Assembly (NCBI GenBank): GCA_017522685.1
Contig: JAFWYN010000030.1
Span: 30,368-94,367, forward strand
Direction of reading: 5' to 3'
From: Lachnospiraceae bacterium
GTDB taxonomy: Bacteria; Bacillota_A; Clostridia; Lachnospirales; Lachnospiraceae
Length of the DNA: 64,000 nucleotides
Shown: positions 32,521 to 41,694 of the stretch, in pieces
Layout of the letters: the number at the start of each line of letters is the position of its first letter
How positions within the stretch are numbered: position 1 is the first letter of the stretch
Position numbers and translations under genes: made by a program
The notes under the pieces: model-generated
What the model was told of the DNA's origin: nothing
Seen by the model: the letters and a program-made list of their open reading frames with translations, nothing else
Database searches by the model: none

Positions 32521-32910
32521 TTATTCCACTGCTTTCATGCAACAATTGCATGTGCCGTAGAAATGAGTGACATGACCTGTAATATGACCGTCAAACTTCT
32601 TTTGTGCTACCTCTTGGATAGAATCAATATTCTCCATCTCCAAATCAAGCACACCTCCGCAATCATTACATACGAAATGATAATGATTGGAAATATCAGC
32701 ATCAAAGTGGTCTACTCCGTCTCCCAGGCGAAGCCTTTGGATCTCACCGATATCTGCCAGAAGAGTCAGATTCCGGTATACGGTACCTAAGCTGATATTG
32801 GGTTGTATCTGTCTGACATTCATATATACAACGTCAGCTGTGGGATGATCCTTACGACTCATTAAAAAGTCTTTAATCATATCCCGCTGTTTGCTATGCT
32901 TTAGTGCCAT
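32521..32910 (-). CDS. perR: PerR/Fur-family peroxide regulator
   Basis: 129 residues from the ATG at 32910 (AGGAGG site). DNA-binding part with HPTADVVYMNVRQIQPNISLGTVYRNLTLL; metal-sensing part DGVDHFDADISNHYHFVC; structural zinc cysteines in CNDCGG and GTCNCC. The layout and the neighbouring rubrerythrin favour PerR over Fur. A 19-base palindrome sits 22 bases upstream of the start and is the likely autoregulatory site. Confidence 0.82.
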   Translation of the reverse strand: MALKHSKQRDMIKDFLMSRKDHPTADVVYMNVRQIQPNISLGTVYRNLTLLADIGEIQRLRLGDGVDHFDADISNHYHFVCNDCGGVLDLEMENIDSIQEVAQKKFDGHITGHVTHFYGTCNCCMKAVE

Positions 32911-32931
32911 TTTTCCTCCTTTCAAATCGAT

Positions 32932-32950
32932 ATCAGTAACGATTACTGAT
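32932..32950. promoter_or_regulatory. Putative PerR operator
   Basis: ATCAGTAA-CGA-TTACTGAT is a perfect palindrome with eight-base arms between perR and the divergent kinase gene. Per and Fur boxes have this size and symmetry, though this sequence differs from the Bacillus consensus. Confidence 0.65.
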
Positions 32951-33048
32951 TTTATTATACAAAATTTGCAGGAAAAGTCAATAGGTTTTTTGAAAAAAGT
33001 TGAAAAATTTTTTTATACTTTTTTAATACTATTTTTTCGAGGTTTTTT

Positions 33049-33076
33049 TTGACCTTGGAGCAGAATGTGTTATACT
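33049..33076 (+). promoter_or_regulatory. Promoter of the two-component operon
   Basis: TTGACC (33049-33054) and TATACT (33071-33076), 16-base spacer, about 57 bases before the ATG. Confidence 0.6.
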
Positions 33077-33132
33077 TATTTATATTGAAGAAGAACGATT
33101 TTATGATTTTATAGGAAGTATAGGAGCGAATC

Positions 33133-34605
33133 ATGAAATTTAAAACACGGTTACAGATTACATTGATTACCATTATCGTATTGCCATTGGTACTGACGGT
33201 ATTGGCCTATTGCTTTATCGGAGCTATATTGGTGAATTACCGACAGGGTCACTCCATACAAGAGTGGGATTACTCACTCATGACGGAAAGCTTTGAATCC
33301 TTTGCCAATGCGGCAGAGCTTACTTATGAAGAGATAGTGACGCAGGCAAAGACGGATATTACGAAATTAGAGGACACTGCTTATCTGCAGGAGCTGAATG
33401 ATAAAATAACCAAGAAGTCCGCATATCTCCTGGTTCGTAAGGATAAGGAGCTGTACTATACAGGCAATCAGGAACTATCGGATAAGCTTTTTGATAAGCT
33501 GCCGGATTATGATGAGGCGCCGGATAAGGATTCGGGCTACTATTTTAAAGCATTTAATAAATATGTAAAGCAATATGATTTTGTGTTCCGGGATGGTGCA
33601 AAGGGTAGTATTTTCGTAGTGACGAAGATGAATACTCTCATATCCAGAGAACTGTTGGTGGATATGTTTATTGCGATTTTGCTGATTCTCATATTTACCG
33701 GTATCATGCTGACCTTGTGGTTTCGAAAGAGTGTGTTTATTCCTTTGGATAAGCTGGATGTGGCTATGGCTAAGATTAAGGATGGCAATTTCGACTATAT
33801 GCTGGAGACGGATTTGCAGGGAGAAATCGGAGATTTGTATCGCAATTATGAGGATATGCGTCTGCGACTGAAGGAAACAACGGAAGAGAATAAGCAGCAT
33901 GTGCAGCAGAACAAAGAGTTGGTGAGTAATATTTCCCACGACCTAAAGACACCCATTACCGCCATTAAGGGCTATGTGGAGGGTATCATGGATGGTGTGG
34001 CGGATACTCCGGAAAAGATGGATAAGTACATCCGTACCATTTATAATAAGGCTATGGATATGGATAAGCTGATTAATGAACTGACCATATACTCCGGAAT
34101 CGATAACAACCGTATCCCATATAATTTCCACCGGATTAATGTGGCAGATTATTTCGGCGATTGTGTGGAAGAAGTGGGCCTGGATCTGGAGTCTAAGGGA
34201 ATCGAGCTGAATTATACAGATTTGGTACCGGGAGACACCATCATCATAGCGGATCCGGAGCAGATGAAGAAGGTTATCAACAATATTATCAGCAACAGTG
34301 TGAAATATATGGACAAAGCCAAGGGACGCATCGATATCCGCATATTGGATGAGAACGATGCCATCCGGGTGGAAATCGAGGACAACGGTAAGGGCATCGC
34401 ACAAAAGGATTTGCCGAAAATATTCGAGCGTTTCTATCGGACGGATGCTTCCCGTAACTCCGCCCAGGGCGGTAGCGGCATCGGGCTATCCATTGTAAAG
34501 AAGATTATCGAGGACCATGGAGGATATATCTGGGCCACCAGTAAAGAGGGGGAAGGCACCTGTCTCCATTTTGTAATCAGAAAATATAAAGAGCTACAGG
34601 CTTAA
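33133..34605 (+). CDS. Sensor histidine kinase
   Basis: 490 residues. Two membrane helices (about 8-35 and 178-198) enclose an external domain; a HAMP segment follows; the phosphoaccepting H269 is in NISHDLKTPITAIKGY; the ATPase part has NIISNSVKYMDKA (N box), VEIEDNGKGIAQ, FERFYRTD and GGSGIGLSIVK. Its stop lies 20 bases before the response-regulator gene. The signal sensed cannot be told from the sequence. Confidence 0.93.
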   Translation: MKFKTRLQITLITIIVLPLVLTVLAYCFIGAILVNYRQGHSIQEWDYSLMTESFESFANAAELTYEEIVTQAKTDITKLEDTAYLQELNDKITKKSAYLLVRKDKELYYTGNQELSDKLFDKLPDYDEAPDKDSGYYFKAFNKYVKQYDFVFRDGAKGSIFVVTKMNTLISRELLVDMFIAILLILIFTGIMLTLWFRKSVFIPLDKLDVAMAKIKDGNFDYMLETDLQGEIGDLYRNYEDMRLRLKETTEENKQHVQQNKELVSNISHDLKTPITAIKGYVEGIMDGVADTPEKMDKYIRTIYNKAMDMDKLINELTIYSGIDNNRIPYNFHRINVADYFGDCVEEVGLDLESKGIELNYTDLVPGDTIIIADPEQMKKVINNIISNSVKYMDKAKGRIDIRILDENDAIRVEIEDNGKGIAQKDLPKIFERFYRTDASRNSAQGGSGIGLSIVKKIIEDHGGYIWATSKEGEGTCLHFVIRKYKELQA

Positions 34606-34624
34606 GCTATGAGGAGGAAGAAGT

Positions 34625-35317
34625 ATGAGTAAGATTTTAATTATTGAAGATGAAGTGGCAATCGCAGATTTGGAAAAGGATTATCTGGAATTAAGTGATT
34701 TCGAGGTAGATATCTGCAATACGGGTGACGGCGGACTGGAGATGGCTTTGACCGGTGAGTATGACCTGATTATTCTGGACTTGATGCTTCCCGGTATGGA
34801 TGGCTTCGAGGTGTGCAAGAAGATTCGTGAGGAAAAGGATATTCCCATCCTTATGGTTTCAGCCAAGAAAGATGATATCGATAAAATCAGAGGCCTTGGT
34901 TTGGGTGCTGATGACTATATGACCAAGCCCTTCAGTCCCAGCGAGTTGGTGGCAAGAGTAAAGGCCCACATGGCCAGATACGAACGTCTGGTGGGCAGTA
35001 ATCAGAAGGCGCAGAATGATATTGTGGAAATCCGTGGTATTCGTATCGACAAAACTGCCCGCAGAGTATATATCAATGGAGAAGAGCGCAATTTCACTAC
35101 CAAGGAATTTGACCTGCTCACCTTCCTGGCAGAGAATCCGAACCATGTATTTACCAAGGAAGAACTGTTCCGTGAAATCTGGGATATGGATTCCATCGGT
35201 GATATCGCTACGGTAACCGTACACATTAAGAAGATTCGTGAGAAGATTGAGACGGACACCGCCAAGCCCCAGTATATCGAGACTATATGGGGTGTGGGGT
35301 ACAGATTTAAGGTGTAA
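34625..35317 (+). CDS. OmpR-family response regulator
   Basis: 230 residues. Receiver domain with IIEDE, phosphoacceptor D52 in LIILDLMLPGMDG, and the conserved lysine in MTKPFSP; C-terminal winged helix with NFTTKEFDLLTFLAENPN and VTVHIKKIREKIE, ending YIETIWGVGYRFKV. Partner of the kinase encoded immediately before it. Confidence 0.95.
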   Translation: MSKILIIEDEVAIADLEKDYLELSDFEVDICNTGDGGLEMALTGEYDLIILDLMLPGMDGFEVCKKIREEKDIPILMVSAKKDDIDKIRGLGLGADDYMTKPFSPSELVARVKAHMARYERLVGSNQKAQNDIVEIRGIRIDKTARRVYINGEERNFTTKEFDLLTFLAENPNHVFTKEELFREIWDMDSIGDIATVTVHIKKIREKIETDTAKPQYIETIWGVGYRFKV

Positions 35318-35370
35318 GAGGCCCCTCTGCGAATGGCGCGATGTGAACTTGTTTAGAATATGAAATAATT

Positions 35371-35415
35371 AAGTTGTCTATGTTGTGACAGAAACAAACA
35401 TAGACAACTTTTTTC
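35371..35415 (+). terminator. Terminator after the two-component operon
   Basis: AAGTTGTCTATGTT pairs perfectly over 14 bases with AACATAGACAACTT, followed by TTTTTT. Confidence 0.92.
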
Positions 35416-35476
35416 TTTAGTTTTTGGTATAATAAAAATTAATATGTATAGTCTTTGACGAAAGGAAGCTTACCAA

Positions 35477-36655
35477 ATGAAATACAAAAACGCAGCAAAA
35501 GTATTACCACCGGAGATGATAGAGCGGCTCCAGCAATATGTGCAGGGGGAGTATCTGTATATCCCCATTAAGGACAAGGAAGTACATACCAATCTGACGG
35601 ACTATGCATTAGAGGTGCAAAAGAGAGATGGACATATTTATACCAATCATTTATTGGGAGTGCGCAATGCAGAATTGGCTGAAAAGTATGCTCTGTCTGA
35701 GTCCAGTATCCGGAGGATTATTATCAAGGAACGAAAGAGGTTTGAGGAGATGAATGAAAATGTTTTAATGATTTTAGGGGAGTGGAATATAGAGAATACA
35801 GAAATAAAACAGATTTACGATTCTGCATGGCAGGTGGGGGAAGAGTATGTCCTGAAGGTATATGATAATCCGGAGAATCTGGAGAGAAACATCCGGTTTA
35901 TATCCATCCTTTCCGGCTTGGGTATACCGGTGGGAGGTTTCGTGAATACCTGTGATGACAGAAGTTATGCCAAGGATGGCGGAAACTATTATATTTTGAC
36001 GCAAAGGCTGGAGGGGAGTCCTGTTGTCAGCAGTAGTCAGTTGGAAAAGTTAGCCCATCCCATGGGTAGAATTATTGCAGAGCTACATAAGGCATTCTTG
36101 GAGTGTGAGAAGCAGGAGGATTTCCGGGAGAACAGTCTGCTTCAGGAAATGAAGGGGTGGATTCGGGATGCCTTGGAAGAAAATGCTTGGGCGGTGGTGA
36201 GTAAAGATTTGTTTGATGATACTCTGGAGAAGGTATATGATACTCTGCCGGTTCAACTGATACACAGAGACGTGCACTTTGGCAATTTCCTCTTTGAAGG
36301 AGAGTGCTTTAGTGGCTATATTGATTTTGACTTAAGCCAAAAGAACATACGAATTTTTGATTTGTGTTATTTCCTGCTGGGACTGCTGTGTGAGGAGGAG
36401 GCACTGGCAGTTACAGAGGAACAGTGGTTTCAGGTGTTACGTAAGGTGTTTCAGGGATATACGGAAATCAACCCATTACAGTTGCAGGAGATTCAGTCGG
36501 TTCCTTATGTGATGAAGTCCATAGAGCTTCTTTTCATAGCCTGGTTTTTAGGACAGAAGGATATGAAATGTTGTGAGGATGCAGTGAAACTTCTTGATTT
36601 TGTAGACCGTAATACGCAAAAGATACTTAGTGTGTTAAAAGACTTTGAGGAATAG
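35477..36655 (+). CDS. Fusion of CD3324-like HTH domain and APH/choline kinase-like phosphotransferase
   Basis: 392 residues. Residues 1-95 (MKYKNAAKVLPPEMIERLQQ, then AELAEKYALSESSIRRIIIKE) match the short Mor/CD3324-like helix-turn-helix proteins of Clostridia. Residues from about 105 form an aminoglycoside phosphotransferase-type kinase: LKVYDN for the ATP lysine, the catalytic LIHRDVHFGNFLF and the metal site GYIDFDLSQ. CotS-type spore proteins and choline kinases share this fold. The joining of a DNA-binding domain to a small-molecule kinase suggests a regulator that senses or modifies its ligand; this is inference. Confidence 0.75.
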   Translation: MKYKNAAKVLPPEMIERLQQYVQGEYLYIPIKDKEVHTNLTDYALEVQKRDGHIYTNHLLGVRNAELAEKYALSESSIRRIIIKERKRFEEMNENVLMILGEWNIENTEIKQIYDSAWQVGEEYVLKVYDNPENLERNIRFISILSGLGIPVGGFVNTCDDRSYAKDGGNYYILTQRLEGSPVVSSSQLEKLAHPMGRIIAELHKAFLECEKQEDFRENSLLQEMKGWIRDALEENAWAVVSKDLFDDTLEKVYDTLPVQLIHRDVHFGNFLFEGECFSGYIDFDLSQKNIRIFDLCYFLLGLLCEEEALAVTEEQWFQVLRKVFQGYTEINPLQLQEIQSVPYVMKSIELLFIAWFLGQKDMKCCEDAVKLLDFVDRNTQKILSVLKDFEE

Positions 36656-36754
36656 TTGATTTAAGCAGGATTTGAGGTATAATCTATATAATGGTAATTT
36701 AGACGACTCTCTTCTATGGCGTTTTATTATGAGTTATAGTGAAGAAAACCGGAG

Positions 36755-37009
36755 TTGGGCATAGAAGGAAAAAACTCTAATTCGTGCCCAAAATAGAGAA
36801 GAGAATGTGGTCATAATGGATGATTTATGACGCTTTTGGGCACCATTCTAGGAAATCCATATTTTATGCCCAAGGTAGAAGGTTTATTTTGGGCAGAGGC
36901 AGTTCGAAATTGTGTATTATGCCCAAAGCAGCTATTTATTTGTAATTATGTAAACTAAATGGGGATGACTTTTGGGCATGGGAGGAGATATGGTGATTGC
37001 TATGCCCAA
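36755..37009. repeat. Array of eight TTGGGCA / TGCCCAA motifs in alternating orientation
   Basis: In the 413-base gap between two genes, TTGGGCA starts at 36755, 36836, 36889 and 36972; its complement TGCCCAA starts at 36785, 36867, 36920 and 37003. Each forward motif is followed by a reverse one after 30-31 bases, giving four inverted pairs with 23-24 bases inside. The bases inside and between the pairs are not alike. Either four RNA hairpins with equal loops, or eight protein half-sites three helical turns apart. Nothing else was recognised in this gap. Confidence 0.8.
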
Positions 37010-37068
37010 TCGTTAAAAATTTTCAAATAGATATTTAAATTAGCTGTGAAACAGGGACGGAGGATACC

Positions 37069-37764
37069 ATGCAAACTAAAATCATATACGAGGATACGCA
37101 CATCCTGGTGGCACATAAACCCGCGGGGCTGGCTACCCAGAGTGCTAAAGTGGGACAGACGGATATGGTCAGTGAATTAAAAAATTATCTGGCCGGTCAA
37201 CAAAAGAAAGAAAAAAAGTCAGGGGCACCGTACTTAGGAATCATCCATCGTCTGGATCAGCCGGTGGAAGGCCTTTTGGTATTTGCCAAGACCAAGGAGG
37301 CGGCGGCAAAGCTGACGGCTCAGCTGGCAGGCAGTACCTTGAATAAAAAGTATTATGCTATTGTTTGTGGAAAACTTGACAAAGAAAAGGGAGAGCTTGT
37401 GGATTATTTGAGCAAGGAAGGGAATCTGGCGCGAGTTTCCGATGCCAACGATAAGGAAGCCAAAAAGGCAGTTTTGCAGTATCAGACCCTATCCGGTACT
37501 CAAACAGAAGAGGGAGAAAATATCACCCTGCTGGATATTCATATCGATACCGGCCGTTTTCACCAAATACGTGCTCAGCTGTCCCATGCAGGTTGGCCCA
37601 TTCTGGGAGACAGCAAGTATGGGAATGAACAGTCCGCAAACATAAGCAAAAAATTAAACATACGAAACGTGACACTATATGCTTATCACTTGGAGTTAAA
37701 GCATCCGGCCACGGGAAAACCGTTAGAATTTTTGATAGAGCCTGAAACGTTGTTGACAAAATAG
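37069..37764 (+). CDS. RluA-family RNA pseudouridine synthase
   Basis: 231 residues. GIIHRLDQPVEGLLVFAKT contains the catalytic aspartate; the usual TSG after HRLD is replaced by PVEG. DTGRFHQIRAQLSHAGWPILGD is the second signature. There is no S4 domain, so it resembles the short RluA/RsuA-like group that modifies tRNA or rRNA. The ATG follows GGACGGAGG. The inverted-motif array lies directly upstream and may belong to its leader. Confidence 0.87.
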   Translation: MQTKIIYEDTHILVAHKPAGLATQSAKVGQTDMVSELKNYLAGQQKKEKKSGAPYLGIIHRLDQPVEGLLVFAKTKEAAAKLTAQLAGSTLNKKYYAIVCGKLDKEKGELVDYLSKEGNLARVSDANDKEAKKAVLQYQTLSGTQTEEGENITLLDIHIDTGRFHQIRAQLSHAGWPILGDSKYGNEQSANISKKLNIRNVTLYAYHLELKHPATGKPLEFLIEPETLLTK

Positions 37765-37773
37765 AAGATTAAT

Positions 37774-37927
37774 GTAACTATTCAGACCTCTATTCGCAAA
37801 ATCGCCTCTACGAGGCTTTCCTTTTGCGAATGAGGATATCTCGCCATATAAATTTTCCCCAATGCGTCCATTCATGCAAGCATGATGCCCACATTTCAGG
37901 AAAATTTGCATGGCTCTGAATAGTTAC
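37774..37927. repeat. Two-armed palindromic element
   Basis: GTAACTATTCAGA (37774-37786) pairs perfectly with TCTGAATAGTTAC (37915-37927). Inside are two arms: ATTCGCAAAA with TTTTGCGAAT, capped by GCCTC/GAGGC; and AAATTTTCC with GGAAAATTT, enclosing TCATGC/GCATGA. The result is a three-way junction in RNA or a cruciform in DNA. It begins nine bases after the pseudouridine synthase stop. CTGCGAATGG in the gap at 35328-35350 may be a fragment of a related element. Confidence 0.65.
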
Positions 37928-38039
37928 AGATTAATTACCAATATGTGATAGTTTCAAAGTATCATAAAAAAATGAGAAAGCATCATACTAATCTTAAAAG
38001 AAACCGAGAGCCGAAAACGGCTTTCAAAAGGAGGCAGGT

Positions 38040-39119
38040 ATGATGCAGATTTGGAAAAAAAGTCCCTATATTACACTACTCGCCATCATCGGAGTAGTGT
38101 ATTTTTTTCTGCAATATATTGTGCCCTTGGTATCGCCCATACTGGTGGCCATGCTCTTTGTCACCATGTTTGGGACTCGTCTGAAGAAGATACAGGACAA
38201 GCTTCATGTACACCGACAAATTGGTGCGGTGATATTACTGTTACTAATCGGTGGGGTGATATTGTTGCTGCTTTGGTGCCTGATTACCTGGGTGGTAAGC
38301 AGTCTGCCACAGTGGCTAAACGGCCTGGATGGTCTTTGGGAAAGTCTGCTGGATTCCGTGGAGCAGCTTTGCCGTATGGGAAGCAGGCTTACCGGCATGG
38401 ATACGGAATATCTGGAGGAAATGCTGCTTGGGCGGATACAGGAGGGAGCAGATTATATTGAAAATCATGCCCTGCCGGGTCTTCTTTCCGGATCCTTGCA
38501 GTATGCGAAGGTCATAGCATCTATTAGTGGTTTCCTGTTGGTGTTTACCATTTCCACCATATTCCTGGCAAAGGATTATGACAGTGTTATGAACAATATG
38601 CTGAATCGACAGGAGTGTCACATTGCGCTGGAAGCTATCTGCGGGATTATTCGTTATATTGCTACGGTAGTAAAGGCGAATCTTTTGATTATGTCCCTGA
38701 TTGGCAGTATCTGTGCCTTGGTATTGTCCCTGCTGCGGATTCCAAGCAGCATATTCTGGGGGATTTTGGCTGGATTTTTGGATGCCCTGCCCTTTTTAGG
38801 GACGGGGATTGTGCTGGGCCCTCTGGCTATTGTACAGTTTTTGGGTGGTCATTATGTAACAGGTATCTTCATAGTTGGTCTTTATGTGGTATGTATTTTC
38901 ACAAGAGAGTTTTTGGAACCTAAGCTCATCGGAGGCAAGATTGGGATACCTCCATTGGCGGTCCTGGCAACGGTTTACGCCGGCATACAGCTTTTCGGTA
39001 TTGCAGGTATCATCAAGGGACCGCTGGGCTTTATATTGGTACAGCAGACCTATATCAGTCTGCAAAAGCAAGGCTTTTGGGAGGAAGCAGAGAGTGCGCA
39101 GGAAGGCGAAAGCAGTTGA
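38040..39119 (+). CDS. AI-2E transporter family (PerM/YdiK-like) membrane protein
   Basis: 359 residues, about eight membrane spans grouped as in the AI-2E exporter family: two N-terminal spans (YITLLAIIGVVYFFLQYI), a helical central region (residues 85-155), then the conserved ILAGFLDALPFLGTGIVLGP and FLEPKLIGGKIGIPPLAVLATVYAG. The ATG at 38040 or 38043 may be used; AGGAGG lies just before. Substrates of the family range from autoinducer-2 to Na+; none can be assigned here. Confidence 0.85.
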   Translation: MMQIWKKSPYITLLAIIGVVYFFLQYIVPLVSPILVAMLFVTMFGTRLKKIQDKLHVHRQIGAVILLLLIGGVILLLLWCLITWVVSSLPQWLNGLDGLWESLLDSVEQLCRMGSRLTGMDTEYLEEMLLGRIQEGADYIENHALPGLLSGSLQYAKVIASISGFLLVFTISTIFLAKDYDSVMNNMLNRQECHIALEAICGIIRYIATVVKANLLIMSLIGSICALVLSLLRIPSSIFWGILAGFLDALPFLGTGIVLGPLAIVQFLGGHYVTGIFIVGLYVVCIFTREFLEPKLIGGKIGIPPLAVLATVYAGIQLFGIAGIIKGPLGFILVQQTYISLQKQGFWEEAESAQEGESS

Positions 39120-39173
39120 CGAAAGGCCGGGTCTTGGCTATCATTAGGATATAGGATAAATGCGGAGGATGAG

Positions 39174-40850
39174 ATGGGAAGCCATAAAGTAATATCAAAA
39201 AAAAGGAAACAGAAGAGAAAGCCGGATTTACTGGTGGATTTATCCCAACTTCTGGAGTTGGGGCAGCATATGATAGTGACCTTTTACATGCTGTTGATGA
39301 TAGTGCTTCTACCCTTTTATTATACTGACGGATATGCACAGATTGGTACGGATAAGTATAACTTTTTCTATAAAGTGACCTGCATCGTAGGCATTATTTT
39401 TTTGATTTTCTGGATAAGCTATCTGGGAATCCGGACAGCACTTTGCAAGCGTGAAGGTGGCTTTAAAGATATTAAAGCCATCTTAGTACAATGGTTTCAA
39501 AAGCTGTCCGTAACGGATTTGCTTGTGCTGGGTTATGCTGTGATAGTGATACTGTCCTATTTGTTTTCAGATTATAAAGCGGGAACGGATTGGGGAGATG
39601 CCTTTGTGGGAGTAAACCGCTGGTATTTGGGGCTTCGGACCCAGCTTTTACTGGTGGCGGTGTACTTTGCAGTGTCCCGTTTCTGGCAGAAAAACAAATG
39701 GTTGCCGGCGATTTGGATACCGGTGACTTTGGTGGTCTTTGCCCTGGGATATCTGAACCGCTTTGAGGTACGTCCCATCGAGATGAAGAATACCACCATA
39801 GAGTTTTTGTCCACTGTTGGTAATATGAACTGGTATTGCGGATACATAGTAATTATTTTTTTCGGAGGTCTGTACTATCTTTGGACCATATCGGAGGAAA
39901 AGCCTTGGATAAATGCCCTGTTGGGCGTTTGGATGACCGTTGGATTTGCTACACTTATTACACAGGGAAGTCGTTCCGGTGTGGTGGCACTGGCTGTGAT
40001 GTTGCCGGTATTGTATCTTTTTTCCGTGAAACAGGAAGAAAAGCTGCTACTGTTCTTCGCCTGCTGTATGAGTCTGGGATTTGCCTGTATGATCACCTGC
40101 TTTGTCAGAAGCTTCCTGCCGGAGCGGTTTAATTATGAGGATGGATTGACCGATTTGCTGACCTACAGCCCTCTGGCATTTGTGCTTTTGGGTGGAACGT
40201 CTGTGGTGTGTCTGTTGCTGGTGTTTTGGCAGAAGAGAGGAAAGACACCCATGAAGGCTTTTCGGATATTAGGCTATGTGGGCTGTGGTGTAGCGGTTTT
40301 GGCCATTGTCGTATTTGTAGTACTTGGATTGATTAACACCGCATATCCCGGTAGCTTAGGCAAGCTGTCTCAGGTTTCATCCTTGACTTTCAACAAGGAG
40401 TGGGGAAGCTATCGCGGCGCCACCTGGGCGGCAGGAATGCAATGCTTCGGAGACCAGAATTTCCTAAGGAAATTGTTTGGTGTGGGACCGGACAGTATGG
40501 CCTTCTACATACGAAGTGGTGCCAATCCTCAGTTGGCGGAGATGATAGAAGAATGCTTTAAGGGACGTGCCTTGACCAATGCCCATTGTGAATGGCTGAC
40601 GGTGTTGGTAAATAACGGACTGCTAGGAATGTTTTGCTATGCAGGTCTGTTTGTGACGGCTATCGTACGTTTTCTGAAAGCCGGAAAAACCAATCCTTTG
40701 GCAGGTGCCTGTGGCTTTGCACTACTGGCATATACGGTGAACAATTTGTTCAGCTTCCAGCAGGCCATGAGTGCCGTGACGATTTTTATGGTGCTTGGCA
40801 TGGGTGAAGCATTTGTGAGGAAAGAAAATAACTTGTTTTTCTTGAAATGA
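39174..40850 (+). CDS. O-antigen ligase-like polytopic membrane protein
   Basis: 558 residues and about twelve membrane spans. ITQGSRSGVVALAVML and the periplasmic-loop motif NAHCEWLTVLVNNGLLGMF mark the Wzy_C/O-antigen ligase group. Such proteins join surface glycan chains to an acceptor. A basic N-terminus (SKKRKQKRKPD) lies in the cytoplasm. No other glycan gene is next to it, so the acceptor is unknown. Confidence 0.8.
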   Translation: MGSHKVISKKRKQKRKPDLLVDLSQLLELGQHMIVTFYMLLMIVLLPFYYTDGYAQIGTDKYNFFYKVTCIVGIIFLIFWISYLGIRTALCKREGGFKDIKAILVQWFQKLSVTDLLVLGYAVIVILSYLFSDYKAGTDWGDAFVGVNRWYLGLRTQLLLVAVYFAVSRFWQKNKWLPAIWIPVTLVVFALGYLNRFEVRPIEMKNTTIEFLSTVGNMNWYCGYIVIIFFGGLYYLWTISEEKPWINALLGVWMTVGFATLITQGSRSGVVALAVMLPVLYLFSVKQEEKLLLFFACCMSLGFACMITCFVRSFLPERFNYEDGLTDLLTYSPLAFVLLGGTSVVCLLLVFWQKRGKTPMKAFRILGYVGCGVAVLAIVVFVVLGLINTAYPGSLGKLSQVSSLTFNKEWGSYRGATWAAGMQCFGDQNFLRKLFGVGPDSMAFYIRSGANPQLAEMIEECFKGRALTNAHCEWLTVLVNNGLLGMFCYAGLFVTAIVRFLKAGKTNPLAGACGFALLAYTVNNLFSFQQAMSAVTIFMVLGMGEAFVRKENNLFFLK

Positions 40851-41025
40851 GGTGTTATATTTATACTGCCGATGTGCAAAAAACAAATGAGGGAGAGAAA
40901 ACCAGTGTTTGTAAAGAATGTAAGGAAGGATTGAAAGAACTTGATAATATGTCGGCTGTAGAAATTTTTACCCGTTGAGAGATCCTTTTAGCAGGCTTTA
41001 AAATTTTAAAAAATGAGGAGTAACT

Positions 41026-41694
41026 ATGAGAAAGAGTAAATTATTAAAAGCAATTGTAATCATATGCATGATGACCTTATTACCGGCAGGTTGTGGCGAG
41101 AAGAAAACCACCACATCCGGAACGTATACAGACAAGGCAGATGGCCAGGAAGTAAGTAAGGAAACCGCAGAGACAGAAGCTTCCGGGGATTTGCTTACCG
41201 GCAAGCATCATGTGAATATCGTGATTAAGGACAAGGGAACTATCAAGGTAGAGCTGGATGCAGACTCTGCACCCATTACCGTTACCAATTTTGTGAATCT
41301 GGCAAAAGAAGGATTTTATGATGGCTTGGTGTTTCACAGAATTAAAGACGGTTTTATGATGCAGGGCGGTGACCCCACCGGTACCGGCAACGGCGGTTCC
41401 GACCAGAATATCAAGGGTGAGTTCACAGAAAACGGAGTAAAGAATAAACTGTCCCATACCCGTGGTGCTATTTCCATGGCTCGTGCCACGGACTTCAACA
41501 GTGCCAGTTCACAGTTTTTCATCGTACATCAGGATTCTATTTTCCTGGATGGTGCTTATGCCTGCTTTGGGTATGTAACCGAGGGTATGGATATTGTAGA
41601 TGATATCTGTGAAAATACCAAGGGTGGTGACTACAACTATATCATCCCTACCGGTAACCGTCCGGTGATTGAAACCATCGAGGTAGTGGACTAA
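41026..41694 (+). CDS. Cyclophilin-type peptidyl-prolyl isomerase, lipoprotein
   Basis: 222 residues. Lipobox LLPAGC near residue 24, then a Thr/Lys/Glu-rich linker, then a cyclophilin domain from residue 63: FVNLAKEGFYDGLVFHRIKDG, MMQGGDPTGTGNGG, SMARATDFNSASSQFFIVH and FGYVTEGMDIVDDI. It would assist protein folding outside the membrane. It meets the next gene tail to tail with three bases of overlap. The 175 bases upstream hold no gene that can be supported. Confidence 0.93.
   Translation: MRKSKLLKAIVIICMMTLLPAGCGEKKTTTSGTYTDKADGQEVSKETAETEASGDLLTGKHHVNIVIKDKGTIKVELDADSAPITVTNFVNLAKEGFYDGLVFHRIKDGFMMQGGDPTGTGNGGSDQNIKGEFTENGVKNKLSHTRGAISMARATDFNSASSQFFIVHQDSIFLDGAYACFGYVTEGMDIVDDICENTKGGDYNYIIPTGNRPVIETIEVVD

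Noticed and set aside
36755..37009. CRISPR array
   Set aside because: The repeated unit is only 7-10 bases and alternates in orientation; there are no cas genes.
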